A stretch of DNA of 64,000 nucleotides, from positions 992,001 through 1,056,000 of the forward strand of contig NZ_CP026118.1 in the NCBI RefSeq assembly GCF_004101865.1. The letters are read 5' to 3'. Below the pieces are notes generated by a model, which saw only the letters and a list, made by a program, of their open reading frames with translations, ran no database searches and was not told the DNA's origin. Both the position numbers and the translations under genes were made by a program. Positions 8,505 through 16,546 of the stretch are shown here, piece by piece; position 1 is the stretch's first letter, and each line of letters begins with the position of its first letter. This DNA comes from Halobacillus litoralis (lineage in GTDB: Bacteria > Bacillota > Bacilli > Bacillales > Halobacillaceae).

Positions 8505-11500
8505 CACACATCCCCCTCCCTTTCAGCTAATCGATTGAGTACATCTTCATCTTTCAGTTCCTGCAGCTTGCGGTAATTGTGTTCTTCAAGCGTCGGATCG
8601 AATTGACAGACCGATCGGTAGGAGCAAAACTCACAGGCGACCTGCTGTTTCTTCTGGAATGGATCCAAATTGACCTTCCCATCCGTAATCTTCGTCCCCG
8701 CTTCGGTCATCAACCCGCGAATGTATTGTTTCAACTGGTCAAATTTTTCCGCATCGGCGGTTTTAGAACCCTTATAAAAACCACCCTTCGCCTTAAGAGC
8801 AGCAGGGACGATTTGGCTGTAGCCTTTATCCAGCCCTGTGTCCATCATTTGAACGATACGCTCATTTTCAAGCAGCAAGCCTTGCATCTTGAACTTCTTG
8901 AAAATCTCCTCTTCGATTTGTTCGTCTTTGAGCAGTTGTTTGCCTGTAATCATCGGGTTGTGGACATGGAAATAAAGTACACCTGCTGGAGATGCATTCA
9001 TGCCCAGCCACTGTTCGGCATTCGTCAGCACGACGTCCAAATAAGCGAGCATCTGCAATGATAAACCGTAAAATACATCAACAAGGTTCAACCCTTTACT
9101 GCTTGATTTGTAATCGACAATCCGCAAAAACAAATCCTCTTCCGAGAGAGCTTTGTCGACACGATCGATTCTGCCCCGCAGCATCAATTCATACCCGTTC
9201 GGCAAATCAAGCGATAGTGGCGGCAGCTTCGCATCATCCCCTGTACCGAAGCCAAGTTCAAGTCCAACAGGAGAAAAGTCCGTTTTCCGCGCCTGTTCAC
9301 TCAACACGAACGTTGCCCGTGCAATCACTTGCTGCAGCTTCTTTTGAATGTACTGATAACGGTTCGAGCTGTGGAGGATCTGATTTTGCAGAATCGGTGC
9401 CAATTCATTCGTCGCTTTAGCTGCATACTGGTCCGTATCCTGACGGGCCAATTGGGAAAAGTCGCGTCCTTCTGCTTGTACCCATTCGGTGATCTGCTTC
9501 AACGCTTCATGGAACAGTTGTCCAATATCCGGTGCATCCAGCTTGTACGTCCGGCGCTCATCCAAGTTCAGGCTGTGCTGCGCGAAATATTGGTAAGAAC
9601 AACGGTGATAAGTTTCCAACCGTGACACACTCGTTTTCACCGTTTGATCAAACAGCTTTCCTGTCGTTTCCGCCGATAAGTCGACTGGTTTGTTTTTATA
9701 AAAGAGACTGTGCAGCACGCGGTTCGTCAACCCATTGGAGGGTTCGTGTTCAATGTACCAATTCAATAATTCCCACCAGACCGGCTGCATCATGTACCCT
9801 TTCAAATAGCGGGCAAACTGCGCCGTGAGTGCAGATCTCGTTTTTGAGGGGTTCGTAATGAAACGTGTAGCATCATGGAGATCATCCGGATCCTGGAGCA
9901 GGGCGTGTTCCTGACACGCCGGGAAAAGTTCTTCAAGCCTCTGTATGAGTGTTGCGGGCACTTTCGATTTCCCCTCCTCATTGCTGAGCGGGTAACTGAT
10001 CCACAATTGATCTGATGCCATCGTCAATGCCAGATACACATAAAAACGATCGTCCAATAATTGACGGTTGCTGCCATCTGCCAATTGCAAACCGTGTTCT
10101 GCCAGCAAAGACCGTTCCTGTTCCGAAATCATCCCATCACTTGGCGGTTTCATCGGCCACATTCCATCTGTCACACCAAGGAGAAAACTTGCTTTGATGC
10201 CTGTCACACGGGACCTGTCGACACTCCCGACGATGACATGATCCATACTTGGCGGCACGTGAGCAAAAGTCAGCGATTCCAAACCACTATCGATGGTATT
10301 CCGGAACACTTGGAGCGACATATTTTCTTCACCGGCCATTTCGACCATTTCGTCGAGCAATTGCAAGAATGCATCCCACACCTGAGCCTGCTCACGCCCA
10401 CGTTCGATTTCTCCTTTTTCATCATAAAAATCACGCCACGTCTCCAGCTGATCCGGCACACGCATTTCCTCAAGCCACAGATAAATCGCCCGGGCCCGCT
10501 CTTCAATCGTTTCCGCTTCACGCAGATGTGCATCAAAGGGTTCCAGTACATGCCGGACCTGCTCACGATAAGCATTGATACGCACTTGCTTTTCTTTTTC
10601 TTCATCCGTTTGAGACGACTGTTCAAAACCGCGGAAACGCTGGTAGATCCATGGTTGGTCAGAAAACCACTGGGTGCGGGCGCGGATCCCATATTCCAAC
10701 ACATAGTTTTCCAGTTCATCGATCGCATCTTCAGTAAGGGGATACTTTCGGTCCGATGCCGGGATAAAACCTGTTTTCAATAAGCGGAACACTGCGTCAT
10801 AGCGGAAATTCCCTTCAATCACATCGAGCCCTGAACGGACAAGTTCAATCATCGGGTGGTTCAGCATCGTCCTTTTCTCATCAATGAAGACAGGGATTTC
10901 ATAGTCTTCGAACAATGTTTCAATTAAACTGTGATATACCTCTGGTTCCCGCATTAAAATGGCGATATCCTTGAAACGGTATCCCCGATCACGGACGAGG
11001 TGCAAGACCTCCTGTGCCATCCCCTCGACCTCAGCACGTGGGTGTACCGCTTCTGCAATTTGTAACGGGACATCTCCTGGATACGAAAGGGCCGGGCGCT
11101 CATCAAAATACTTCTCCAGGTGAAGGAAAGCAGGTTGTTGCTTCATCCTTCCTTGCGTATGGTCGAGAATTTCCGCCCCATCGAATGTAACCCCTGCTTC
11201 TTCTGCGACTTTTTTCAAATCCAAATACGTCTGCTTCGTTTCGTGGAAAAGATCCAACTCGGGGTTTTGGTCATCTTCAGGCAAGTCGGTGGTCAACGTA
11301 ATGTGCACTGTCTTCACTTTTTTCAATAACGCTTCAATCACTTCATACTCTTGTGGTGTAAAGCTATGGAACCCATCAATATATACTTCAGCATCTTCTA
11401 AAAAAGCCGCCTCCGGAATTTTGGCTGCCAACAGTTGCAGCTGGTCTTCACTATCTATGTACTGTTCTCTCAAGGCATCTACCAGACGATCATAAATATA

Positions 11501-12004
11501 TGCCAAATCATCAAGTTTCTCACGCAACCCTTGTTCTTGACTCGTGGAATGGACAAACTGATCGAGGGCATCCATTTGTGAATGCAGATCCTCAGGCGTA
11601 ATACGATACCGCTTGAATTCAGTGATCATTCCCTCCAATTGTTCAATAAACCCTTGCTTTTCGACCGCTTTTTGAAAAACCCGCCAATCCGAGGTACGTT
11701 CTTCAACGATTTTGCGCAACATCATCTGTACACCAGTAGAAGTGATGAACTTCTTCGTTCCGCCTCCCGTGTCCTGGAGAACACGCCATGCCAACCTTGA
11801 AAAACTGAACACTTGCGCACGGATCGACCCTTCAACGCCTTCACGCTTCAACAAACCATATTCCTGCTGAAACGTCATCTGGTCAGGAACGATATACATA
11901 ATCGCCGGACCTCTCGGATCATCTTTTAATTTCGTTTCGATTTCATCTAAACAGCGACTGCTTTTTCCTGCTCCTGAACGTCCAAGCAAAAAGCGCATGC
12001 CCAT
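8504..12004 (-). CDS. addB: ATP-dependent helicase/nuclease subunit AddB
   Basis: 1166 residues. AddB is the second AddAB subunit; it recognises Chi and carries a second RecB-type nuclease. The start at 12004 gives MGMRFLLGRSGAGKSS with its Walker A at residues 8-15 and a GGAG site upstream; the longer in-frame start lacks one. The C-terminal half shows a lone Cys in YHRCSYQYF and the trio CEFCSYRSVC, the four ligands of the AddB iron-sulfur cluster, around the nuclease motif IVDYKSS. It is first gene of the addB-addA-hlpB operon. Confidence 0.97.
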   Translation of the reverse strand: MGMRFLLGRSGAGKSSRCLDEIETKLKDDPRGPAIMYIVPDQMTFQQEYGLLKREGVEGSIRAQVFSFSRLAWRVLQDTGGGTKKFITSTGVQMMLRKIVEERTSDWRVFQKAVEKQGFIEQLEGMITEFKRYRITPEDLHSQMDALDQFVHSTSQEQGLREKLDDLAYIYDRLVDALREQYIDSEDQLQLLAAKIPEAAFLEDAEVYIDGFHSFTPQEYEVIEALLKKVKTVHITLTTDLPEDDQNPELDLFHETKQTYLDLKKVAEEAGVTFDGAEILDHTQGRMKQQPAFLHLEKYFDERPALSYPGDVPLQIAEAVHPRAEVEGMAQEVLHLVRDRGYRFKDIAILMREPEVYHSLIETLFEDYEIPVFIDEKRTMLNHPMIELVRSGLDVIEGNFRYDAVFRLLKTGFIPASDRKYPLTEDAIDELENYVLEYGIRARTQWFSDQPWIYQRFRGFEQSSQTDEEKEKQVRINAYREQVRHVLEPFDAHLREAETIEERARAIYLWLEEMRVPDQLETWRDFYDEKGEIERGREQAQVWDAFLQLLDEMVEMAGEENMSLQVFRNTIDSGLESLTFAHVPPSMDHVIVGSVDRSRVTGIKASFLLGVTDGMWPMKPPSDGMISEQERSLLAEHGLQLADGSNRQLLDDRFYVYLALTMASDQLWISYPLSNEEGKSKVPATLIQRLEELFPACQEHALLQDPDDLHDATRFITNPSKTRSALTAQFARYLKGYMMQPVWWELLNWYIEHEPSNGLTNRVLHSLFYKNKPVDLSAETTGKLFDQTVKTSVSRLETYHRCSYQYFAQHSLNLDERRTYKLDAPDIGQLFHEALKQITEWVQAEGRDFSQLARQDTDQYAAKATNELAPILQNQILHSSNRYQYIQKKLQQVIARATFVLSEQARKTDFSPVGLELGFGTGDDAKLPPLSLDLPNGYELMLRGRIDRVDKALSEEDLFLRIVDYKSSSKGLNLVDVFYGLSLQMLAYLDVVLTNAEQWLGMNASPAGVLYFHVHNPMITGKQLLKDEQIEEEIFKKFKMQGLLLENERIVQMMDTGLDKGYSQIVPAALKAKGGFYKGSKTADAEKFDQLKQYIRGLMTEAGTKITDGKVNLDPFQKKQQVACEFCSYRSVCQFDPTLEEHNYRKLQELKDEDVLNRLAEREGDV

Positions 12005-12134
12005 ACCGGTCGCTCCTTTCCATCTCTCGTTTACTTCACATTTTATCATCTTTCAGCAAAATATGCGGGCCGATATGCTCCATGGTGGCAGAACCCGCTC
12101 ACCGTTCAGTGCCTTCCCACCTCAAAAACACCAT

Positions 12135-12161
12135 AAAAAAAGCCGCCCATTCCAGGACGAC
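12135..12161 (-). terminator. Terminator of sipV
   Basis: On the minus strand GTCGTCC, six loop bases and GGGCGGC (pairs with two G-U), followed by a run of seven T. It lies just past the sipV stop codon. Confidence 0.7.
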
Positions 12162-12171
12162 TTCTCTTCAC

Positions 12172-12711
12172 TTAAAACTGGACACCTAATTGGTTGAATG
12201 GCCAATAACGGACATCCACTTTCCCGACAACACTTTCTACCGGCACAAAACCGAAGTAACGACTGTCTAAACTGTCCCGTCGGTTATCCCCCATTACGAA
12301 TAAATGACCTTCAGGAACAGTGGATTCCCCTGTCACTTCCTCAAGTGTGAAATCTTCTGTAAAAGGGAGACCGTCATTAGGACGTAAGGGATCGAGATAA
12401 CTTTCATCCATAAGTTTTCCATTAATATATAATTGATCATTCTTCACCTTAATCTCATCTCCACCGACTCCGATCACGCGTTTCACATAGTCTTCTCTTT
12501 CATTGGCATGAAAGACGATCACCTGCTGTCTATTGATGTCCTGCCAATCGTAGACGGCTTTGTTGACCATCAATAGATTCCCGTCATAAAGAGTCGGTTC
12601 CATTGATTCTCCATCCACGATATAACTAGCAAACAAGTAAGAACGGAACACGAAAGCTAACAATAAAGCGAGCACGATGGTCCGGATAGCTCTGCGATAT
12701 TTTTTTTTCAT
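12172..12711 (-). CDS. sipV: Type I signal peptidase (SipV-like)
   Basis: 179 residues. Cleaves signal peptides from exported preproteins on the outer face of the membrane. One N-terminal transmembrane helix (about residues 8-28) precedes the catalytic Ser36 in GESMEPTL; the general-base Lys77 lies in YVKRVIG, and MGDNRRDSLDSRYFG is the conserved box E. The ATG follows CTGGAGGA. It lies 54 bases after the yhjE-like gene, the same pair as yhjE-sipV in B. subtilis, hence the symbol; SipS/T/U paralogs cannot be excluded by sequence alone. Confidence 0.9.
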   Translation of the reverse strand: MKKKYRRAIRTIVLALLLAFVFRSYLFASYIVDGESMEPTLYDGNLLMVNKAVYDWQDINRQQVIVFHANEREDYVKRVIGVGGDEIKVKNDQLYINGKLMDESYLDPLRPNDGLPFTEDFTLEEVTGESTVPEGHLFVMGDNRRDSLDSRYFGFVPVESVVGKVDVRYWPFNQLGVQF

Positions 12712-12765
12712 TGTTTAATCCTCCAGGTCTGGTTCTATCACCATTCTACCCTTCCCGGGACAAAC

Positions 12766-13413
12766 TTAATCCTCACTATAAGCTTTCCGTTCCGCCTTTC
12801 GCTGGATCCGTGTTTCAAGATATTTACCGAGCATCCAAAACAGCAAAATACAAATCCCGACGACTATGGATTTAATCGGGTTTTGAGCGAATGATGCTAT
12901 ACTCGACCCTACATATGCGATGGTGAAAATCATCACCGACTTTCCGAGCAGAGCGGCTAGAATGAACTGCTGCCGGCTGACATTAGATAAGCCGGAGACA
13001 ATATTGATGATAGAAGAAGGCGAAAAAGGAAAGCACATCAACAGGAAAAGCGGGCCGAATCCATGCTCCTCTACCCACACCATCACCTTTTTCACCTGTT
13101 TCTGTCTAGTAATCGCCTGGAAAAAACGCTTGTCCCCTAGACGGCGGATGATAAGAAAAACACCAATCGCCCCTACCACCGCTCCTATCCAGGAGTAGAG
13201 AAAACCACGGAACAAGCCATATACGACGGAGTTCGCCAATACGAAAGCAACTAAAGGCAGAATCGGCAAAAATGCCTCCAATAAAGGAAGCAAAATCCCC
13301 GGCAATGGTCCAAAGCGTTCCAAGTCTTCCAATTGTCTGATTGCATAATCAAATAGCTGATCATTTTCAGCCATACTGCGCCATTGATCGATTTTTCCTG
13401 TCACTGAATCCAT
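12766..13413 (-). CDS. yhjE: TVP38/TMEM64 (DedA-superfamily) membrane protein YhjE
   Basis: 215 residues from the ATG at 13413, which sits 7 bases after AAGGAG; the longest frame begins 21 bases earlier without a site. Five or six hydrophobic helices, with the reentrant-type stretch GFGPLFLLMCFPFSPSSIINIVSGLS typical of SNARE-associated/VTT-domain proteins. Members are thought to move lipids or ions across the membrane; the substrate here is unknown. It shares an operon with sipV. Confidence 0.82.
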   Translation of the reverse strand: MDSVTGKIDQWRSMAENDQLFDYAIRQLEDLERFGPLPGILLPLLEAFLPILPLVAFVLANSVVYGLFRGFLYSWIGAVVGAIGVFLIIRRLGDKRFFQAITRQKQVKKVMVWVEEHGFGPLFLLMCFPFSPSSIINIVSGLSNVSRQQFILAALLGKSVMIFTIAYVGSSIASFAQNPIKSIVVGICILLFWMLGKYLETRIQRKAERKAYSED

Positions 13414-13583
13414 GATGCGGCTCCTTATGTACACTGCTGGCCCAGTGCATCGCTTTTCCTCTATTTTAACCGATAATCCAGCCCCCTGCCTACCAGAAGC
13501 TTCTCTTATGGCTATCTTTTCCCCTCTTTGCCACTTTTAACCTTTTTCCAAAACTTCCTTGCATAAAGAAGGGAGTTCCATGC

Positions 13584-13589
13584 TATAAT
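13584..13589 (+). promoter_or_regulatory. Extended -10 promoter of the yhjD-like gene
   Basis: TATAAT at 13584-13589 with TG one base upstream (TGCTATAAT), an extended -10. A TTGCAT lies 19 bases upstream as a weak -35. The LexA-type box begins 9 bases downstream. Confidence 0.65.
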
Positions 13590-13597
13590 AACAACAA

Positions 13598-13609
13598 GAA
13601 CAAACGTTC
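13598..13609. promoter_or_regulatory. LexA (SOS) box upstream of the yhjD-like gene
   Basis: GAACAAACGTTC is a perfect GAAC-N4-GTTC core. With flanks it matches 12 of the 14 bases of the Gram-positive consensus CGAACRNRYGTTYC as I recall it. It lies at about +4 to +15 of the extended -10 promoter, where a repressor would block transcription. Confidence 0.6.
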
Positions 13610-13629
13610 GTATTTCGGAGGGGAATGAC

Positions 13630-14043
13630 ATGAGGTATTTGAAACAAAAAGAATTGGATCTCGCTTCCCGTTATTTATTTTTATCCATGGCCATCGCCGT
13701 CATCCGGCAAGACCGTAAGCACATGGAGCAGGGGAAATTCAAAATCAAGGAACCATATATGGAGATGTTCGGAAAGATGGAGCTCGAGGCACGTAAGGAG
13801 CGGAAGGAGCTCAGGCAACAGATGGATCAATTGAAGCTGCAAGTTGTAGAATCAGGAAGAAATGATTCGTTCACCTCTTTCCTGTTTTTAGCTCACGGAT
13901 ATGAAGAAAAACGCAACTACTTCAATCCCGCCATCCGGAAGAAGGTGGAAAACATTCTATTCGAGCTTATGAAAAGGTCTCAGCAACACGCTCCCCACGA
14001 GCATCCACAACTGGAGACGAATGGAAGCGGTCTTCAAGAATAA
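13630..14043 (+). CDS. yhjD: YhjD-like protein of unknown function
   Basis: 137 residues, mostly charged and helical, no membrane segment or recognised catalytic motif. The phrase SFLFLAHGYEEKRNYFNPAIRKKVE resembles what I remember of B. subtilis YhjD, which sits beside yhjE there too. The ATG at 13630 follows CGGAGGGG. The last 77 bases overlap the convergent 3' end of comK, and the C-terminal 20 residues (His/Pro/Gln-rich) may be family-atypical for that reason. The LexA box suggests DNA-damage induction. Confidence 0.65.
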   Translation: MRYLKQKELDLASRYLFLSMAIAVIRQDRKHMEQGKFKIKEPYMEMFGKMELEARKERKELRQQMDQLKLQVVESGRNDSFTSFLFLAHGYEEKRNYFNPAIRKKVENILFELMKRSQQHAPHEHPQLETNGSGLQE

Positions 14044-14503
14044 CCCGCAAATGGGCTGTCCGCTGGACTTGATTGGCAAACATACCATCGGAGACAGGAA
14101 AATTGATGGAAGCCCCATTGGCAAACTGGACAGTTGTGGTGTTATCCGGTTCACCTTTGTAAGAGCGGATATATTTGTGGGCAACCCAGGAGCAGTCTTT
14201 ACGTTTCGGAGATATGATCGGGAAGAAATAAATACCCATAGCTTCAGAAATGACAATCGGGGGTTTATGGGTGTAACTGGTCACTTGCTTCGTACCAGAA
14301 AGACGCCCGTCCAAACTACTGGCAAAATAGCGGCACGAATCATCGACGACTTCACTCGGACATTTCGGAAGCTCAAAAGATTCACTGCGCTCAATCACTT
14401 CAGTGAAAACTTGTCCCCTTTCTCCTTGCTTAGCTACAAGCGCCATCGTCTGCGGGTTGATTTCATATTCTTTATTTTGAACATAGGTCATCCACTTCAA
14501 CAT
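13967..14503 (-). CDS. comK: Competence transcription factor ComK, short C-terminus
   Basis: 178 residues. ComK activates late competence genes by binding AT-rich K-boxes. Diagnostic stretches: VVDDSCRYFASSLDGRLSGT, SHKPPI-like YTHKPPIVISEA, FFPIISPKRKDCSWVAH and FANGASINFPVS followed by FANQVQRTAHLR. After ILEDRF the protein diverges and stops about 30 residues sooner than B. subtilis ComK; the MecA-binding FMLYP motif I recall from that tail is not present. Two in-frame ATGs (14503 and 14491) are possible; the first has AAAGGA close by. The 3' end overlaps the yhjD-like gene. Confidence 0.85.
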   Translation of the reverse strand: MLKWMTYVQNKEYEINPQTMALVAKQGERGQVFTEVIERSESFELPKCPSEVVDDSCRYFASSLDGRLSGTKQVTSYTHKPPIVISEAMGIYFFPIISPKRKDCSWVAHKYIRSYKGEPDNTTTVQFANGASINFPVSDGMFANQVQRTAHLRVILEDRFHSSPVVDARGERVAETFS

Positions 14504-14639
14504 CCTTTCCTTTCAAGTGGCGGCAGCCCTCCCTCTAGGTCGAACTAACCGCTCATCTTCTTTAATTTACCAAAAGACACGCAAAAAGTCTAAACATTCT
14601 TAAAAAATGTACAATTTTCTCAATTCTGCTATACTACAG

Positions 14640-14759
14640 TTACACTTGCCCTTCTTTTTTACTATAACTCTCTGCTTTTATCTGGTCTTCCTGACCGAAA
14701 TCCGGGTTGAGTAAAGTGAAAAACTCAAGTTCAGGCTGAGGTATAGGATTTTTTTTCAT
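14640..14759 (-). CDS. Small 39-residue ORF upstream of comK
   Basis: Reads MKKNPIPQPELEFF then TLLNPDF, and a charged tail ending in Lys-Lys-Glu-Gly-Gln-Val. A good ribosome site GAAGAGGTG lies 8 bases before the ATG. It points toward comK, whose start is 137 bases downstream with no terminator between, and is divergent from the next gene. I do not recognise the family. The Leu-Leu-Asn-Pro segment is loosely like the MecA-binding Ile-Leu-Tyr-Pro of ComS, but this is only a resemblance. Confidence 0.5.
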   Translation of the reverse strand: MKKNPIPQPELEFFTLLNPDFGQEDQIKAESYSKKEGQV

Positions 14760-14810
14760 ATAGAAACACCTCTTCAACGATTATGATTTTTACTTTAAGG
14801 AGGAATGAAT

Positions 14811-15275
14811 GTGTGGAAACGCAAAAAGAGGAAATCGAACAACCGAGATCAAGAACCTTTGGAAATCCGCGACCTGTCGATTCATGATGTTCGGAAAGCG
14901 ATCCACTCCTATGCAGATGACAAACCAGGAGAAGTTCCTCTCAGCGTCCTCATAAAAAAAGATTTAACGCTCGATTATGACCTCCTCGCCCCTTATTTAC
15001 AAGCCATCCCGAAGCAGCCCTTCTATATGTCCCGTGAAACGTATGAATTGTTCGAGGAACAGGACCGGGATTTAGCCATTGAGATCGACCTTGTGCAGCA
15101 TGCCGTCGATCAGTATATGAAACAGACTAAGGAACCCCCTATCATAGACAATGATCCTTATAAGCGGATAAATTATTATAAGCTCGAGCGCCTCCATTTG
15201 TTACAAAATAGACCAAGCCGTGACTTTTACCTCACGAATGAGGAATTCATGATCACTTATAAAAAACCTGAGTAG
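14811..15275 (+). CDS. DUF3939-like cytoplasmic protein
   Basis: 154 residues. A GTG start at 14811 is chosen because AAGGAGG ends 7 bases before it; the ATG at 14805 would be only 1-2 bases from that site, and homologs begin with Trp-Lys-rich sequence as this would. The body has LSVLIKKDLTLDYDLLAPYL, IPKQPFYMSRETYELFEE and NYYKLERLHLLQ, which I associate with DUF3939 proteins of Bacillaceae; function unknown. No membrane segment. A terminator follows. Confidence 0.6.
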   Translation: MWKRKKRKSNNRDQEPLEIRDLSIHDVRKAIHSYADDKPGEVPLSVLIKKDLTLDYDLLAPYLQAIPKQPFYMSRETYELFEEQDRDLAIEIDLVQHAVDQYMKQTKEPPIIDNDPYKRINYYKLERLHLLQNRPSRDFYLTNEEFMITYKKPE

Positions 15276-15329
15276 TACCCAGATCTAAGGTTTGAAACAG
15301 TCTCGGCTCAATAACGACATAATGAAAAA

Positions 15330-15356
15330 GCAAGCGGAGAGGCCGCTTGCTTTTTC
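15330..15356 (+). terminator. Terminator after the DUF3939-like gene
   Basis: GCAAGCGG, five-base loop, CCGCTTGC, then TTTTT. Perfect 8-base arms. Confidence 0.85.
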
Positions 15357-15393
15357 TATGAGAGCACGTATTCATATTTAAGACTTCCATCCA

Positions 15394-16140
15394 TTATTGA
15401 TCAGTTGTACCTAAAGTCATACCACCATCTACAATAATCTCTGTCCCCGTACAATAGGAGCTTTCATCTGAAGCGAGAAACGCTACAGCTTTGGCAATTT
15501 CTACCGGCTGACCGATCCGTCCAAGTGGGATCGTGTCATAAAAATCAGGAACACCTTTGCCTTCTGTAGTCATCTCTGTCTCTACTCCGCCTGGATGCAC
15601 CATATTGACACGTATACCCTTTGGTCCCAATTCAATCGCCGCTGCTTTAGACATCGCTACGACGGATGCCTTCGTAGCAGCATAGGCAGAAGACTTACTG
15701 ATAGGAGCGAATGCTGAAATCGATAAATTGTTAATAATCGATCCTTTTTTCTGCTTTTCCATATATGGTATGACCGCTTGCATTCCAGTGAACACACCGA
15801 TTTGATTCACATCAATCAACTGTTGATACTCTTCAGCCGTAATTTCTGTGAAGGGTTTACGCTTTAGAATTCCGGCATTGTTGACCAGGCCATCTATTTT
15901 TCCGTACTTCCGGATCGTCTCTTCCACTGCATTTGTCCATTGAGATTCCATCGTAACATCCAGCTCCACAGGCAAAGCCCGCGCCAAACCGATCTGTCCG
16001 GCTACCTCTTCCGCTTGCTCGTAACTACGGGAACCAATCACCACATTTGCACCTGAAGAGGCCAAATGTTCAGCAATAGCTTTCCCCTGGCCTCTATTCG
16101 CTCCTGTGATCAGGATGACTTTATTATCTAAACCAGCCAT
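15394..16140 (-). CDS. Short-chain dehydrogenase/reductase (SDR)
   Basis: 248 residues, classical SDR length. NAD(P)-binding TGANRGQG at residues 12-19, NNAG at 87-90, and the catalytic Ser140 / Tyr153-x3-Lys157 set are all present; the ending [15 protein letters not shown] is the usual C-terminal motif. This identifies a Rossmann oxidoreductase acting on an alcohol or ketone. The substrate is not shown by sequence; 3-oxoacyl-ACP reductase or glucose dehydrogenase labels would be guesses. Monocistronic. Confidence 0.88.
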   Translation of the reverse strand: MAGLDNKVILITGANRGQGKAIAEHLASSGANVVIGSRSYEQAEEVAGQIGLARALPVELDVTMESQWTNAVEETIRKYGKIDGLVNNAGILKRKPFTEITAEEYQQLIDVNQIGVFTGMQAVIPYMEKQKKGSIINNLSISAFAPISKSSAYAATKASVVAMSKAAAIELGPKGIRVNMVHPGGVETEMTTEGKGVPDFYDTIPLGRIGQPVEIAKAVAFLASDESSYCTGTEIIVDGGMTLGTTDQ

Positions 16141-16222
16141 ACTCTCTCTCCTTCAACATCTTTGTATGCCTACTTTACCATAGATAAAGGCCATCTTGAC
16201 AAACCGCCGTAAATTATAGACA

Positions 16223-16256
16223 CAAAAAAAGTGCCAATGCTACTTTGAGCATTGGC
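16223..16256 (-). terminator. Terminator downstream of the coiled-coil gene region
   Basis: Arms GCCAATGCT and AGCATTGGC with a six-base loop; on the minus strand a run of seven T follows. It would end the transcript of the 16.4-17.5 kb genes. Confidence 0.8.
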
Positions 16257-16423
16257 CAAAAGAGACGACTGGTTAACTTTTGAGTGAGGGAATAAATTGT
16301 TTGAAAAAACACTTCTGAGAGGAAAGATGCTTTTTCAACTGTTACACTCACCAGTAATGAAAATTACTGAACTATTTATGACAACCAATCATAAATAGTA
16401 TTGAGATAAATAAGCATCACCGC

Positions 16424-16546
16424 TTATCTGTTTCTATTGTAATATATTCTCCGAGTACCTTCACCGAAAAAAAGTTGCGGAGAACCGCAACAGGTTGCGA
16501 AATTGCTATTAAATGACATACTTACCTCTTCCTGCGTTTTCTTCAT
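16424..16546 (-). CDS. Small ORF coupled to the coiled-coil gene
   Basis: 40 residues beginning MKKTQEEVSMSFNSNF with an adjacent Cys pair (ATCCGS). Its ATG overlaps the upstream stop codon as TGATG, a translational-coupling arrangement. A second ATG ten codons in has a better site (AGGAAGAGGT). No family recognised, and composition alone cannot show that it is expressed. Confidence 0.35.
   Translation of the reverse strand: MKKTQEEVSMSFNSNFATCCGSPQLFFGEGTRRIYYNRNR

Noticed and set aside
10061..10783. Open frame of 240 codons on the plus strand inside addB
   Set aside because: Antisense to a gene with complete AddB motifs; rich in His, Phe and Cys in the manner of complemented coding sequence, and without a ribosome site.
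14021..14548. Open frame of 175 codons on the plus strand across comK
   Set aside because: Runs antisense to comK, whose protein motifs are clear; no ribosome site.
14600..14630. AT-rich palindrome AAAATGTACAATTTT upstream of comK as a ComK box
   Set aside because: Suggestive, but the AAAA-N5-TTTT spacing does not fit and a second properly spaced box is missing.
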